Shown here piece by piece: positions 30,440 through 38,679 of a stretch of DNA of 64,000 nucleotides. Location: the NCBI RefSeq assembly GCF_028471945.1, contig NZ_CP110128.1, positions 4,824,501 through 4,888,500 on the forward strand. Reading direction: 5' to 3'. The notes below the pieces were generated by a model. That model was given only the letters and a program-made list of their open reading frames with translations, was not told the DNA's origin and ran no database searches. Origin of the DNA: Pseudomonas sp. WJP1. Lineage in GTDB: Bacteria; Pseudomonadota; Gammaproteobacteria; Pseudomonadales; Pseudomonadaceae. A program made the translations under genes and the position numbers. How positions within the stretch are numbered: the stretch's first letter is position 1; every line of letters starts with the position of its first letter.

Positions 30440-31532
30440 TGAACTGTTCTCCGTAGGTGTTGAACCCCATCACCCGCTGTTCGCGCAAAAAACTGCCGAT
30501 CAGGTCCAGGCTGCCGTTGTCTTCCAGCTCCAGGCGCCTGAGGAAACAGTCACAACCAATGGTCAGCAATAGATCGCCGAGCCGTTGCTGCAAGCCGTCG
30601 AACAGGTTTTGCAGGTTCGGCAGCATCGGGCCCGGGGTCATGGCGGTGAGCACGATGCCGTTCTCCACCGCGCAATAAAAACTCAGGCTCAGGTCCGGAT
30701 GAACCTGCTGGATGGCGCGTACGTAATACTGCTCGTTGATCCGCACCGCCAAGGGGTGCGCGGCGAAGACCCGGTGGTCGAGTTCGCTCACCGGCACGCC
30801 GATGTGCCGGGCGTACTCGGCGGCGGCCGGCTCGGCGTTGAGTTCGAAAACCCGCCGCGAGGCGCTGTCGGCACCGGTCACCACCAGTTTCTCCGCCCGC
30901 GGCAGAATGTGATGGGTGGTGAACACTTCGAAGTCCAGCCAGGTATTGACCAGCACCACCACCGCCGCGCCGCTGTGAAACCCGCCGTCGAAGTAGACAT
31001 GGGTGTGGGTCAGGTAGTTGTCGTCACCGGCCGAGCCGCCAAAATGCGGAATGTCGCCCAATGCGGCACTCAAGGCGGCGAGGACCATTTCTTCGCGACT
31101 GGACAGGCCATCGAGCAACGTCAGGGCAAAGCTGTTGCCCTTGATGGGGGCCAGGGTGTTACTGCGACAGCCGTTGACCAGGCGCTCGACCATCTGCTGC
31201 GCGTCGATCAGGCTGAAGTGCTCCATTTCGTCGATCAATTCCAGGGCGATGGAAAAGTACCGATGATCAAAGCCCACCGCCGTCACGCAATTGCGCCCAT
31301 AACCCTGGGCCGTGATTTCGCCGGCGCTGGTGCAACCCGCCAGGCGTATGCCGCCGAAGCCTTGCTGCAACGCCTGGCCCAGCCCCGGCAAATCGTACTC
31401 GGCGGAACAGAAAAACAGCACGAAGCCCAGGTGCGGATGCAGCAACTGCCGCGCCAGCTCCTGCGCCACCTGCTGCGGATCGGTGGCCTGGGACATCGCA
31501 CTGACGATCCCTTCGTTCTGGACCTGCTCCAT
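30369..31532 (-). CDS. nosP: FIST-domain nitric oxide/heme sensor-like protein (NosP type)
   Basis: A 387-residue soluble protein with FIST_N and FIST_C sensory domains (GFVLFFCSAEYDLPGLGQAL; FGGSAGDDNYLTHTHVYFDG; ENGIVLTAMTP; GCDCFLRRLELEDNG). P. aeruginosa NosP (PA1975) is a heme-binding NO sensor that inhibits NahK; the gene pair is identical here. GAGGGG lies 5 bp before ATG 31532. It is transcribed with the kinase. An AAGTAGCATTCG element sits 60 bp upstream, linking it to the alcohol regulon. Confidence 0.85.
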   Translation of the reverse strand: MEQVQNEGIVSAMSQATDPQQVAQELARQLLHPHLGFVLFFCSAEYDLPGLGQALQQGFGGIRLAGCTSAGEITAQGYGRNCVTAVGFDHRYFSIALELIDEMEHFSLIDAQQMVERLVNGCRSNTLAPIKGNSFALTLLDGLSSREEMVLAALSAALGDIPHFGGSAGDDNYLTHTHVYFDGGFHSGAAVVVLVNTWLDFEVFTTHHILPRAEKLVVTGADSASRRVFELNAEPAAAEYARHIGVPVSELDHRVFAAHPLAVRINEQYYVRAIQQVHPDLSLSFYCAVENGIVLTAMTPGPMLPNLQNLFDGLQQRLGDLLLTIGCDCFLRRLELEDNGSLDLIGSFLREQRVMGFNTYGEQFNGMHINQTFTGVAIARGKSRGQR

Positions 31533-31592
31533 CGTCGCCCCTCGCAGGTGCGTGTGTGTGAGGCTCGAGTGTACGAAGCCTGCCAAGTGCCA

Positions 31593-31604
31593 CGAATGCT
31601 ACTT
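31593..31604 (-). promoter_or_regulatory. AAGTAGCATTCG element upstream of nosP
   Basis: Twelve bases identical to the element before pqqA, 60 bp from the start. The longer context TACCCAAGTAGCAT also resembles the TACCAAGGTAG sites. Confidence 0.5.
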
Positions 31605-31666
31605 GGGTAGCAGGTAGCCGCTTCAATGGGATGAGAGTTGTGCCGCAGATCCAGCAAACACCACCC

Positions 31667-31738
31667 CCTGTAGGAGCCCGGCTTGCCGGCGAAGGCGTCA
31701 TCGAAATCGCCTTCGCCGGCAAGCCGGGCTCCTACAAG
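31667..31738. repeat. paired REP hairpin
   Basis: Arms TGTAGGAGCCCGGCTTGCCG and complement, the central part also pairing (GAAGGCG/CGCCTTC). It lies between the porin stop and nosP. It is the last clean REP pair before the steroid region. Confidence 0.88.
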
Positions 31739-31749
31739 GGGTTTGCGGG

Positions 31750-32934
31750 TTACCAGGTCAACACAGCCCCCACCGCAAAGGTATCGGTGTCTTCGTTCTG
31801 CGCACTGCTGTCATGGCCGTTGATTTCGAACTGGTTGTACTCGGCTACCAGCTTGAGGTTGTCGTTCACGTCATGGAACAGCGCGATGCCGCGGGTCTCG
31901 TAGTCTGCGCCGCTGCCGACCACGCCGTTGCCATCGTCATTGGTCTTGCCGTACGACAACGCCAGGCGGTTCTTGCCCAGTTTGTAGGAGCCCTGCAACA
32001 GGTAGCCGTCGCTGTCGACGTTGCGCAGGGTCGGCTCGCCCGCGTTGTTGGTGAAAAACGGATTGATGCCCTTGGCCTGGAAGCCCGACCCGGTCAGGGA
32101 CAAGCCGCCCATTTTCGCCTGCACGCCATAACCGACGCCTTTGGAGGTGACGGTGTCGACGGTGGAATCGGTATTGTCCGAGGTCTGGTAGCTGCCGTTG
32201 ACCCAGCTGTAGATCTGCGCCCCGGCGAGATCGAACTGGTAGGTGATCTCGCTCTCGGTGCGCGGGTTTTCCTGGTAGGCCTTGCCGGTCGGGCTGCTGT
32301 CATTGGTGTCCACCGGGTCCATGATCCCCACCGCCACGCGCAAACCGTCCATCACCGGCGTGCGGTAGGTAATCTGCGAGGTCGGGAACGGATAGGGGTA
32401 ACCGGTGCCGATGTTGCCGAACGACACCCCGCCGCCATCCACCAATCCAAGGGTATCGCTGACCTGGCCGTAACCGGCGAGCATCTCGTCGAGCAGGATG
32501 TTGGAGCGGGCAAACAGGCCGAAGTCCTTGCCGATCAACACTTCGCCCCATCCCGGATTGGCCACGGTGCCGTAGAACTGCCGCACATCGATGGCGGTGT
32601 CGGTACCATTGGTTTCACTGTCGTTGATGGTCACCCAGAACGAGGCGCGGGCACCGAGCTTGAGGTCATCGACCTGCTTGCCCATGTTGAAGCCCAGGTA
32701 GTTGGGCAAAAAGCCCATTTTCACCCGCGATTGACGGCGGTCGAACTGGTCGCCGGCGCGGTCGACATCACTGTTCACATAGAAGGCGTTGATGTAGCCG
32801 TCGGTGGAGAATGTGGTCTGGTCCTTGTCATACAGCATGATCTCGGCTTGGGCCGTGGCACTCATGCCGAAGGAAGACAGGCTGGCGATCAACGCCGGTA
32901 AAAAACGATGCGTGAAGTTCTTATTGTTGTGCAT
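31750..32934 (-). CDS. outer-membrane porin (Gram-negative porin family)
   Basis: A 394-residue outer-membrane beta barrel. The signal peptide ends near TAQA (about residue 29). Alternating amphipathic strands run to a C-terminal aromatic residue (FAVGAVLTW), the signal for BAM insertion. The ATG at 32934 (MHNNKNF) is used; the longer frame has no site. It may admit small substrates; no substrate is evident. Its promoter region is shared with the divergent amidohydrolase gene. Confidence 0.85.
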   Translation of the reverse strand: MHNNKNFTHRFLPALIASLSSFGMSATAQAEIMLYDKDQTTFSTDGYINAFYVNSDVDRAGDQFDRRQSRVKMGFLPNYLGFNMGKQVDDLKLGARASFWVTINDSETNGTDTAIDVRQFYGTVANPGWGEVLIGKDFGLFARSNILLDEMLAGYGQVSDTLGLVDGGGVSFGNIGTGYPYPFPTSQITYRTPVMDGLRVAVGIMDPVDTNDSSPTGKAYQENPRTESEITYQFDLAGAQIYSWVNGSYQTSDNTDSTVDTVTSKGVGYGVQAKMGGLSLTGSGFQAKGINPFFTNNAGEPTLRNVDSDGYLLQGSYKLGKNRLALSYGKTNDDGNGVVGSGADYETRGIALFHDVNDNLKLVAEYNQFEINGHDSSAQNEDTDTFAVGAVLTW

Positions 32935-33261
32935 GGCGCGCTCCGCGACTGGGACGAGGTGTCGGAGGCGATTATCGAAAGCTGACGGGCGGCGCCATAC
33001 GCTGCCTTGGGGGTGGTTTCGAGGTGCTTTGGAATGGCCGCAAGCGTGCGACAACTGTGGCGTAAGACCGCCTGTCTGCAGGGCTCACAACTTAGGGCGT
33101 AGGCCTGTAGACCCGACTGGCATCCAGAGGAGCCGGGGGCGTCCATAAAAAAAACCGATACCCGCTTAATGAGTTCACAGACGACGCTCGGGAAGCGCTT
33201 GGTTAAGGTCGATGCCACGACTCGCTGTAGCCGCACATACTAATAAAACAAGGGTTTGAAC
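32935..33261. other. divergent intergenic region, porin / amidohydrolase
   Basis: A 327-bp spacer that must hold promoters for both genes. An A-run near 33146-33153 is visible. No REP, no steroid-operon inverted repeat and no small gene was found. Confidence 0.5.
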
Positions 33262-34266
33262 ATGACCACGCGCCTCGATGCATCCGGTTTTTCCCGCCGT
33301 TCGCTGCTCAAGACCAGCTCCGTCGTACTGACTGCCAGCGCCGCGCTGGGCCTGCCGATCCTCAGCCAGGCCGCCTCACGCCATAGTCAGCAAGGCGCAG
33401 AACAATCATCAGGCATGGCCATGGATGCCCAGCTACTGAGTCTGTTTTCACAACCCAAGATCGACTGCCGCCACCATGTGATCGACCCCGTCCAATACCC
33501 CTATCCCGCTGACTCCACCTACCAACCCGCAGGGCCTGAGGTCGGCCCTGCGGCGTATTACGAGCAAGTCATGCAGGCCTATGGCATTCGCCATTCAGTG
33601 ATCGTGCAGCCAACCTCCGCTTATGGTTTCGACAACCGTTGCCTGCTGGACACGCTGGCTCGCAACAAGGGCCGCCATAAAGGTGTGGTCGTGGTGCCGA
33701 ACGACGTCTCCAGCGAAACGCTCGCACAGTACAAGGCACAGGGCGTGGTCGGCGTCGCACTCAATGCTGCGCTGCTGGGTCCCGAGCGCTTTGCGAAAGT
33801 CGACACCCTGATGGAGCGCCTGGCCGAGTTGGAGCTGTTTGCCCAGGTCCAGGTCAAAGACGACCAGTTGCTAACGCTGCTGCCCTTGCTGCAGCGCACG
33901 CGCGCCCGTGTGCTGATCGACCACTCCGGCCGGCCCGATGCCAGTGCCGGTTTGCAGCAGCCGGCCTTCCAGGCACTGCTGTCCCTGGCCGGCAACGGAC
34001 GTACCTTCGTCAAGCTTTCCGGGCTGTCGCAATACTCGAAAATGAGCTCCCCCTACACCGATGCCCAGCCCTACCAGCAGGCATTGCTGCAGGCCTTCAC
34101 TGCCGAAAATTGCATATGGGGCACCGACTGGCCGTTCTTGCGCGCGCGTCAACACATGGAGTTGGGCACCGTTTTGACAACCTTCGGCGAGATGTTCCCG
34201 AGTGCCAGTGACCGCCACCAGATACTGTGGGAAACCCCAAGACGCCTGTTCGGGTTCACCGCCTGA
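33262..34266 (+). CDS. TAT-exported amidohydrolase (2-pyrone-4,6-dicarboxylate hydrolase-like)
   Basis: A 334-residue metal-dependent hydrolase of the amidohydrolase_2 type with a twin-arginine signal (SRRSLLKTS followed by a hydrophobic stretch to QAAS). The metal motif is DCRHHVIDP, in which Arg replaces the first His of the usual DxHxH. LIDHSGRPD and the C-terminal WGTDWPF are characteristic of the family. AAGGG lies 7 bp before ATG 33262. It probably hydrolyses a lactone or cyclic ester in the periplasm. It stands next to the steroid island, so a steroid-derived lactone is conceivable but unproven. Confidence 0.75.
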   Translation: MTTRLDASGFSRRSLLKTSSVVLTASAALGLPILSQAASRHSQQGAEQSSGMAMDAQLLSLFSQPKIDCRHHVIDPVQYPYPADSTYQPAGPEVGPAAYYEQVMQAYGIRHSVIVQPTSAYGFDNRCLLDTLARNKGRHKGVVVVPNDVSSETLAQYKAQGVVGVALNAALLGPERFAKVDTLMERLAELELFAQVQVKDDQLLTLLPLLQRTRARVLIDHSGRPDASAGLQQPAFQALLSLAGNGRTFVKLSGLSQYSKMSSPYTDAQPYQQALLQAFTAENCIWGTDWPFLRARQHMELGTVLTTFGEMFPSASDRHQILWETPRRLFGFTA

Positions 34267-34378
34267 TGTAAAAAGCCCGGATACTTCAGCCTGGCAGGCT
34301 AAAGAGGTGACCAACAAGCCCTGCCAGGCATTGGCTACGCTGATATCATTCGAGAACTTACAAGCCGGGTGGAAAAAC

Positions 34379-34537
34379 ATGAACCGTCAGAAAAAACTGC
34401 AGCAGCTGTTCAAGGAAAAGGCCAAGAAGGCCAGCGCCAAACTGGCTCCGAAAAAGCCCAAGTACATTTGTAAGGCGGACCGATTGAAACTGGCTGCTGA
34501 AGCCAGCCAGGACTCGGTCATTGCCGCAGAGAGCTGA
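34379..34537 (+). CDS. small basic DUF2986 family protein
   Basis: A 52-residue, lysine-rich protein (MNRQKKLQQLFKEKAKKASA...KPKYICKADRLKLAAE). This pattern is that of the DUF2986 family of small Pseudomonas/Vibrio proteins. Only GGGTGG precedes the ATG. Function unknown. It converges on the MFS gene with 27 bp between the stops. Confidence 0.7.
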   Translation: MNRQKKLQQLFKEKAKKASAKLAPKKPKYICKADRLKLAAEASQDSVIAAES

Positions 34538-34564
34538 TCTGCGAATCTTCTCTGCCGGTTCAAT

Positions 34565-35743
34565 TTATCGAAGCGGCGTTAGCGCGTAGAGGCCTCTCAA
34601 ACGCTGCGCCAGCAGGCAGGTAAAGGCCAGTACCGGGATCAGTGCACAGCCGGCCGCCAGCCATAGCAGAGCGCCAAACCCCTGGCCGACCAGTTGCCCG
34701 GCCACGGCTGGGCCAGCCATGGAGCTCAAGGCAAAGGCTCCGGGAATCAACATGATCGAGCGACCGCTGCTGTCCAGGCGAGCAATCGCCGCGGTCTGGT
34801 AGACACAGCCCCAGGTGAACCCCACCTCCCAGATCCAGGCACCGGCGGCATACATCAGGAAGCCCTTGGCGTTGCCCAGTAACATCAGCCCCGTTCCCAG
34901 TACCGCCAGGACGATGACATGGGGCAAGCGCACGCCCAGGCGGTCGCCCACCACGGCCAGGACAAGCGAAGCTGCGCCGCCCAGTAACTTCAACACAGCG
35001 AAGACGATACCCAGCTCCGTTGGCTGCAGCGCCAAGCCATGGCCCAAACGTTCAAGGAACGCCCAAAGGCCGATTTGCCCCACGCCGAACAGGAAGAAAA
35101 AGGCCAACGCGGCATAAGCTGCAGGCGGCAATCGAAAGCGTGAGAGCAACGATCCGCCATGCAGTTGCTCTGTTTCACCAATAAAGTCCTGGCGCTTTGG
35201 CAATACCAATGCGCTGAGGCTCAACAACAGGATGATCGCGGCCAGCATCAAGGCCGCGCCGGCGTAGTGGAAATACGCAATCACCAGCGATGGCAAGGCG
35301 AAAAGCACGGCAGCCACCACCCCGAGCTCGATGCCCAGACGCATACCCAAGGCGCGTTCCTTGTTGGCCATTTCGCCCATGATGCGCATGCCGAGGCAGG
35401 TCATCAGCGCGGCAAAAAAACCGATCACGGCCCACACCGGCAACTGCGCCGCAGCCGGTAGCCATGACGACATCCAGTACGCCGCCGCAGCCCCGACCGC
35501 ACAGCCCAGGGTCAACCAGCGCCAGTTCAAGCGGTCAATCAGCATCACGGCCACCAGCGTGCCGAGCAGGTAGCCGGCAAAACACACCGACCCCAGCAGG
35601 CCGATCTGTTGGACACTGAACCCAAGGCTGTCAACCATCGAACCGAGCAGGATAGGCAAGGTATTGAATGGCAAGCCACCAATCGTCGAGGCAAAGCTGG
35701 CGGCCAGCATGATCGCCAGTGTTTTACGGCCACTCATGTTCAT
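34565..35743 (-). CDS. MFS transporter, probably steroid-linked
   Basis: A 392-residue major facilitator with about 12 helices (LAASFASTIGGLPFNTLPILLGS; FAGYLLGTLVAVMLIDRLNWR). AGGA lies 7 bp before ATG 35743. It begins 24 bp after the kshA stop and is probably co-transcribed from the kshA promoter, which suggests import or export of a steroid or its side product. No substrate signature is recognised. Confidence 0.78.
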   Translation of the reverse strand: MNMSGRKTLAIMLAASFASTIGGLPFNTLPILLGSMVDSLGFSVQQIGLLGSVCFAGYLLGTLVAVMLIDRLNWRWLTLGCAVGAAAAYWMSSWLPAAAQLPVWAVIGFFAALMTCLGMRIMGEMANKERALGMRLGIELGVVAAVLFALPSLVIAYFHYAGAALMLAAIILLLSLSALVLPKRQDFIGETEQLHGGSLLSRFRLPPAAYAALAFFFLFGVGQIGLWAFLERLGHGLALQPTELGIVFAVLKLLGGAASLVLAVVGDRLGVRLPHVIVLAVLGTGLMLLGNAKGFLMYAAGAWIWEVGFTWGCVYQTAAIARLDSSGRSIMLIPGAFALSSMAGPAVAGQLVGQGFGALLWLAAGCALIPVLAFTCLLAQRLRGLYALTPLR

Positions 35744-35767
35744 TTTGCGTTCCTGCCCGGGTGGTTA

Positions 35768-36805
35768 TCAGCGCTGGCCGACGGTGATGATTTCGCGGCG
35801 TTCGGCCATGGCCGCCGGCACGCTTTCTTCGTCCATGAAAAACTGGTCGTACCATTCACGCAGTTGGTAGACCGGGCCATCCCCTTCAGCCAGGACCGGG
35901 TTGTTGACCCGAATCTTGTGCGCCCAGATGTCCACGTCCTGATAGAACGACTCGCGGTTGCGCATCACATAGTCCTGAGCCAGGGCGCGGTTCTGCTCCT
36001 CGCTCCAGCCCGGGATTTTTTTCACCATGCAACCAAAGCGCAGTTCGAAACTGTTGCCATTGATCGGCACGTGGCAGTTGAGCAGGATCGAGTGGATTTC
36101 CATGCCTTCGAACACCGCGCGCATGCGGGTGAAATGGGTCGCCGGCCCGTAGTAAGCCGACTCGGCCACCAGGTCGCCGCCCAGTCGCTCGGAGTCACCG
36201 TGGAAAATCTGCTGGGCGATGTGGCCTTCGAAAACGTTGGCGAAATACTTGGTCGGAGTGCCGTGAACCGGGCCGAAATGCTGGGCATCCGCCAGGTTGT
36301 CGACCAGTTCCCGCGGGTTGGTCTCGATGATCAGCTTGTCCATGTGCCAGTCGTGCAGCCATTCGTCGCTGTCCTGCTCGGGCAGATGAGGAATCACCAC
36401 CTCGTCTGCCGGAGCCTTGCCTTGCGGGTTATTCCAGACGAACAGCAGTCTGTTCTCTTCACAGGTCAGCCAGCTGCGGGTCTTGGCTTTGGGCGGGATG
36501 CGCTTGCAGTACGGGATCTCCACGCACTTGCCGCTCGCGTCGTATTGCCAGTGGTGAAATGGGCAGACCACGCGGTCGTTTTCCAGGGTACCGCGCGACA
36601 GGTCGGCGCCCATGTGCGGGCAATGCGCATCGATGACGCTGATCTGGCCGCTGGACGTGGCAAACGCCAGCAAGCGCGTGCCAAAGATATCCAGTGTGTG
36701 CAATTGGCCGTCACGGTAGTCGGCCGCTTCACCCAGGCAGTGCCAGCCTCGACCAAAGCGAGGGGCCAGAGCATTTTCGACATTGATTGCAGCGAGCTTG
36801 GTCAT
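35768..36805 (-). CDS. kshA: 3-ketosteroid 9-alpha-hydroxylase oxygenase component
   Basis: A 345-residue Rieske non-heme iron oxygenase. With a reductase (KshB, not in the window) it hydroxylates C9 of 3-ketosteroids, which leads to opening of ring B. The [2Fe-2S] ligands are C62, H64, C81 and H84 (CPHMGADL...CPFHHW). The catalytic iron histidines are H176 and H181 (DAQHFGPVHGTP). Regions such as YFANVFEGH, ILLNCHVPINGNSFELRFG and EGDGPVYQLREWYDQFF match KshA closely. The 18-bp inverted repeat at 36877 precedes it by 71 bp. Confidence 0.9.
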   Translation of the reverse strand: MTKLAAINVENALAPRFGRGWHCLGEAADYRDGQLHTLDIFGTRLLAFATSSGQISVIDAHCPHMGADLSRGTLENDRVVCPFHHWQYDASGKCVEIPYCKRIPPKAKTRSWLTCEENRLLFVWNNPQGKAPADEVVIPHLPEQDSDEWLHDWHMDKLIIETNPRELVDNLADAQHFGPVHGTPTKYFANVFEGHIAQQIFHGDSERLGGDLVAESAYYGPATHFTRMRAVFEGMEIHSILLNCHVPINGNSFELRFGCMVKKIPGWSEEQNRALAQDYVMRNRESFYQDVDIWAHKIRVNNPVLAEGDGPVYQLREWYDQFFMDEESVPAAMAERREIITVGQR

Positions 36806-36876
36806 TGTTATTGTTCCTCGTGTGGAAATCCCCGATAACTTGCCCGGTCAATCTTCACCGAGCAGATGCCGGAGCT

Positions 36877-36894
36877 CATCCTCCGCATGGACTA
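36877..36894 (-). promoter_or_regulatory. steroid-regulon inverted repeat upstream of kshA
   Basis: Transcribed sense TAGTCCATGCGGAGGATG, 71 bp before the start. Matches the shared TAGTCC-N4-GGACGATG pattern with one change. Confidence 0.6.
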
Positions 36895-36925
36895 GATGAG
36901 CCTTCCACCACGACTTTCCAGACTG

Positions 36926-37765
36926 TCAGCGCCAGTCCGCGACGATTCCATGCTCCAGGGCAAAGGGCTGAGCGGCAATCGTGCGCCGCTGAAAATCCAC
37001 CGCCTGCCTGGCAGTCGCCAGCCACACCATGACTGCGGCCGGCACCTGGGGGGGAGCGGTGCCGATGCGCATGGCCAGCAAGCCGCTCTCGCCAATCGTG
37101 GCCTTCAGTGCGTCGGTGGTGACCACCCCGGGATTGAGCGTGAAGGCGCGAATCCCCTGCTTTCCCAGCTCGGCGGCAAGCACCCCGGACACCCGGGAAA
37201 CCGCAGCCTTGCCTGCCCCATAGGCGTACCCCCAGCCGCCGTCGACGGCGGCCACGGGCGGGTCGCCCTCGCCGGCTCCGGAGGTCACGTTGATCACCAC
37301 CCCCGAACCCCGTTCGAGCATGGCCGCCAGCACCGTCTGGGTCAGCAGCAACGGCGCCAGTATGTAGCCCTTGAATACCCGTTCCATGGTCTGCGCCTGC
37401 AGTGTCATGAACGCCGCATTCAAATCGTTGCCCTGGTAAATGGCGTTATTGACCAGCACATCGATGCGCCCGAACGCTGCCAGCACGGCCTGCCCGGCCG
37501 CCACCACCGAGGCGCTGTCGAGCAGGTCCATGGGCACCACCAGCGCCTCGCGCCCCAACTCGCGGATGGCCGCCGCGGTGCTGTTGAGACTGCCGGGCAA
37601 GGGCACGCCCTGGGCATCGCACAAGCGATGGCTGGCGTGCTCGCCCTCCTCCAATGTACGGGCACTGATTGCCACATCAAATCCGGCCCGGGCAAAAGCC
37701 AATGCCGTCTCCCGGCCGATACCGCGGCTGGCGCCGGTAATGAATGCCACCTTGGTCATGGTCAT
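36926..37765 (-). CDS. short-chain dehydrogenase/reductase in steroid operon
   Basis: A 279-residue classical SDR. The NAD(P) motif is TGASRGIG, then NNAI; the catalytic Tyr-Lys is in YGAGKAAVS after INVTSGAG. It lies 17 bp after hsdA and shares its promoter. It is likely a hydroxysteroid or hydroxyacyl-CoA dehydrogenase; the position acted on cannot be told from sequence. Confidence 0.8.
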   Translation of the reverse strand: MTMTKVAFITGASRGIGRETALAFARAGFDVAISARTLEEGEHASHRLCDAQGVPLPGSLNSTAAAIRELGREALVVPMDLLDSASVVAAGQAVLAAFGRIDVLVNNAIYQGNDLNAAFMTLQAQTMERVFKGYILAPLLLTQTVLAAMLERGSGVVINVTSGAGEGDPPVAAVDGGWGYAYGAGKAAVSRVSGVLAAELGKQGIRAFTLNPGVVTTDALKATIGESGLLAMRIGTAPPQVPAAVMVWLATARQAVDFQRRTIAAQPFALEHGIVADWR

Positions 37766-37782
37766 GCTCTCTGTGGCAAGGG

Positions 37783-38547
37783 TCAGAAACTGGCCGGGCG
37801 GACCATGGCATCCATACCGCCATCGACAAAGATCACGCTGCCGTGGACAAAGCTGGCCTGTGCGGACTGCAGGAACGCCACCACTTGAGCGATTTCCTCG
37901 GGGTGACCGGAGCGCCCCAGCGGTGCGACGAACTCACGGACGGCCTTGGCAAAACGCGGGTCGTTCAGCGACGCCTGGTGCAACGGCGTCTCGACCGCTC
38001 CCGGCGCCACCACATTCAGGCGAATGCCCTGCTTGGCCCAGGCAACCGCCTTGCTGCGGGCATTGCGGGTCACCGCGTACTTGGAGCTGGCATAGGCGAC
38101 GTGGGACAGCCCCAGGGCATTGGCATGTTCCAGCGCCAGGGTTTCGTTGTCGGCGAGCATGGCCGCGACCATCGGCTGCTGATCAGGCTTGGCGTGGGTG
38201 GCGGCAATCGAGCCGATCACCACGGCGGCCGGCTTGTCGCCCTTGGCCAGGGCATCGGCCAGACCGTCGAGCAGCTCACTGACGCCGAAGTAATTGACCG
38301 CGATAATGATATCGGACGTCGCGCTGGAACCTACCCCGGCGCAGCACACCAAGCCGTCGAGCACGCCTGCGCTTTGCTCAAGCACCGCACTGATGGCTGC
38401 CTGGCGTCCGCTCGGGCTGGACAGGTCGGCGATGACCTCGGCGTTTGCCCGATCGATACCGATGACACGGTGCCCTGCGGCGCGCAGCGCCTGGCAGACT
38501 GCCGCGCCAATACCGGATGCAGAACCGCTGACCGCTGTAACTGGCAT
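37783..38547 (-). CDS. hsdA: 3-alpha-hydroxysteroid dehydrogenase/carbonyl reductase
   Basis: A 254-residue SDR closely resembling Comamonas testosteroni HsdA (3-alpha-HSD). Matching segments are SGIGAAVCQAL, IGIDRANAEVIADLS, DGLVCCAGVG, VNYFGVSELLDG, PAAVVIGS, catalytic Y152-K156 (AYASSK), RLNVVAPGAVETPL and the C-terminal DGGMDAMVRP. It interconverts 3-alpha-hydroxy and 3-keto steroids, the entry step for bile acids. GAGG lies 9 bp before ATG 38547; a longer start at 38562 is possible. It heads a two-gene operon with the SDR downstream. Confidence 0.92.
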   Translation of the reverse strand: MPVTAVSGSASGIGAAVCQALRAAGHRVIGIDRANAEVIADLSSPSGRQAAISAVLEQSAGVLDGLVCCAGVGSSATSDIIIAVNYFGVSELLDGLADALAKGDKPAAVVIGSIAATHAKPDQQPMVAAMLADNETLALEHANALGLSHVAYASSKYAVTRNARSKAVAWAKQGIRLNVVAPGAVETPLHQASLNDPRFAKAVREFVAPLGRSGHPEEIAQVVAFLQSAQASFVHGSVIFVDGGMDAMVRPASF

Positions 38548-38607
38548 AACGTACGTCCTCATTGAATGATGGTGTCGGCTAGTATTGTGGCCGTACAAAC
38601 CCGCCAA

Positions 38608-38625
38608 CATCGTCCGCACGGACTA
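38608..38625 (-). promoter_or_regulatory. steroid-regulon inverted repeat upstream of hsdA
   Basis: Transcribed sense TAGTCCGTGCGGACGATG, a perfect GTCCG-TG-CGGAC-type palindrome, 60 bp before the start. It is the best example of the shared motif. Confidence 0.7.
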
Positions 38626-38626
38626 A

Positions 38627-38660
38627 AACGCCCCGTTCTTGCGAGCAAGATCGGGGCGTT
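38627..38660 (-). terminator. strong intrinsic terminator after the LuxR gene
   Basis: The 9-bp stem AACGCCCCG/CGGGGCGTT has a further inner stem CTTGC/GCAAG, and TTTTA follows on the minus strand. It insulates the LuxR gene from hsdA transcription. Confidence 0.85.
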
Positions 38661-38679
38661 CGGTTGACAAGGACCACGC

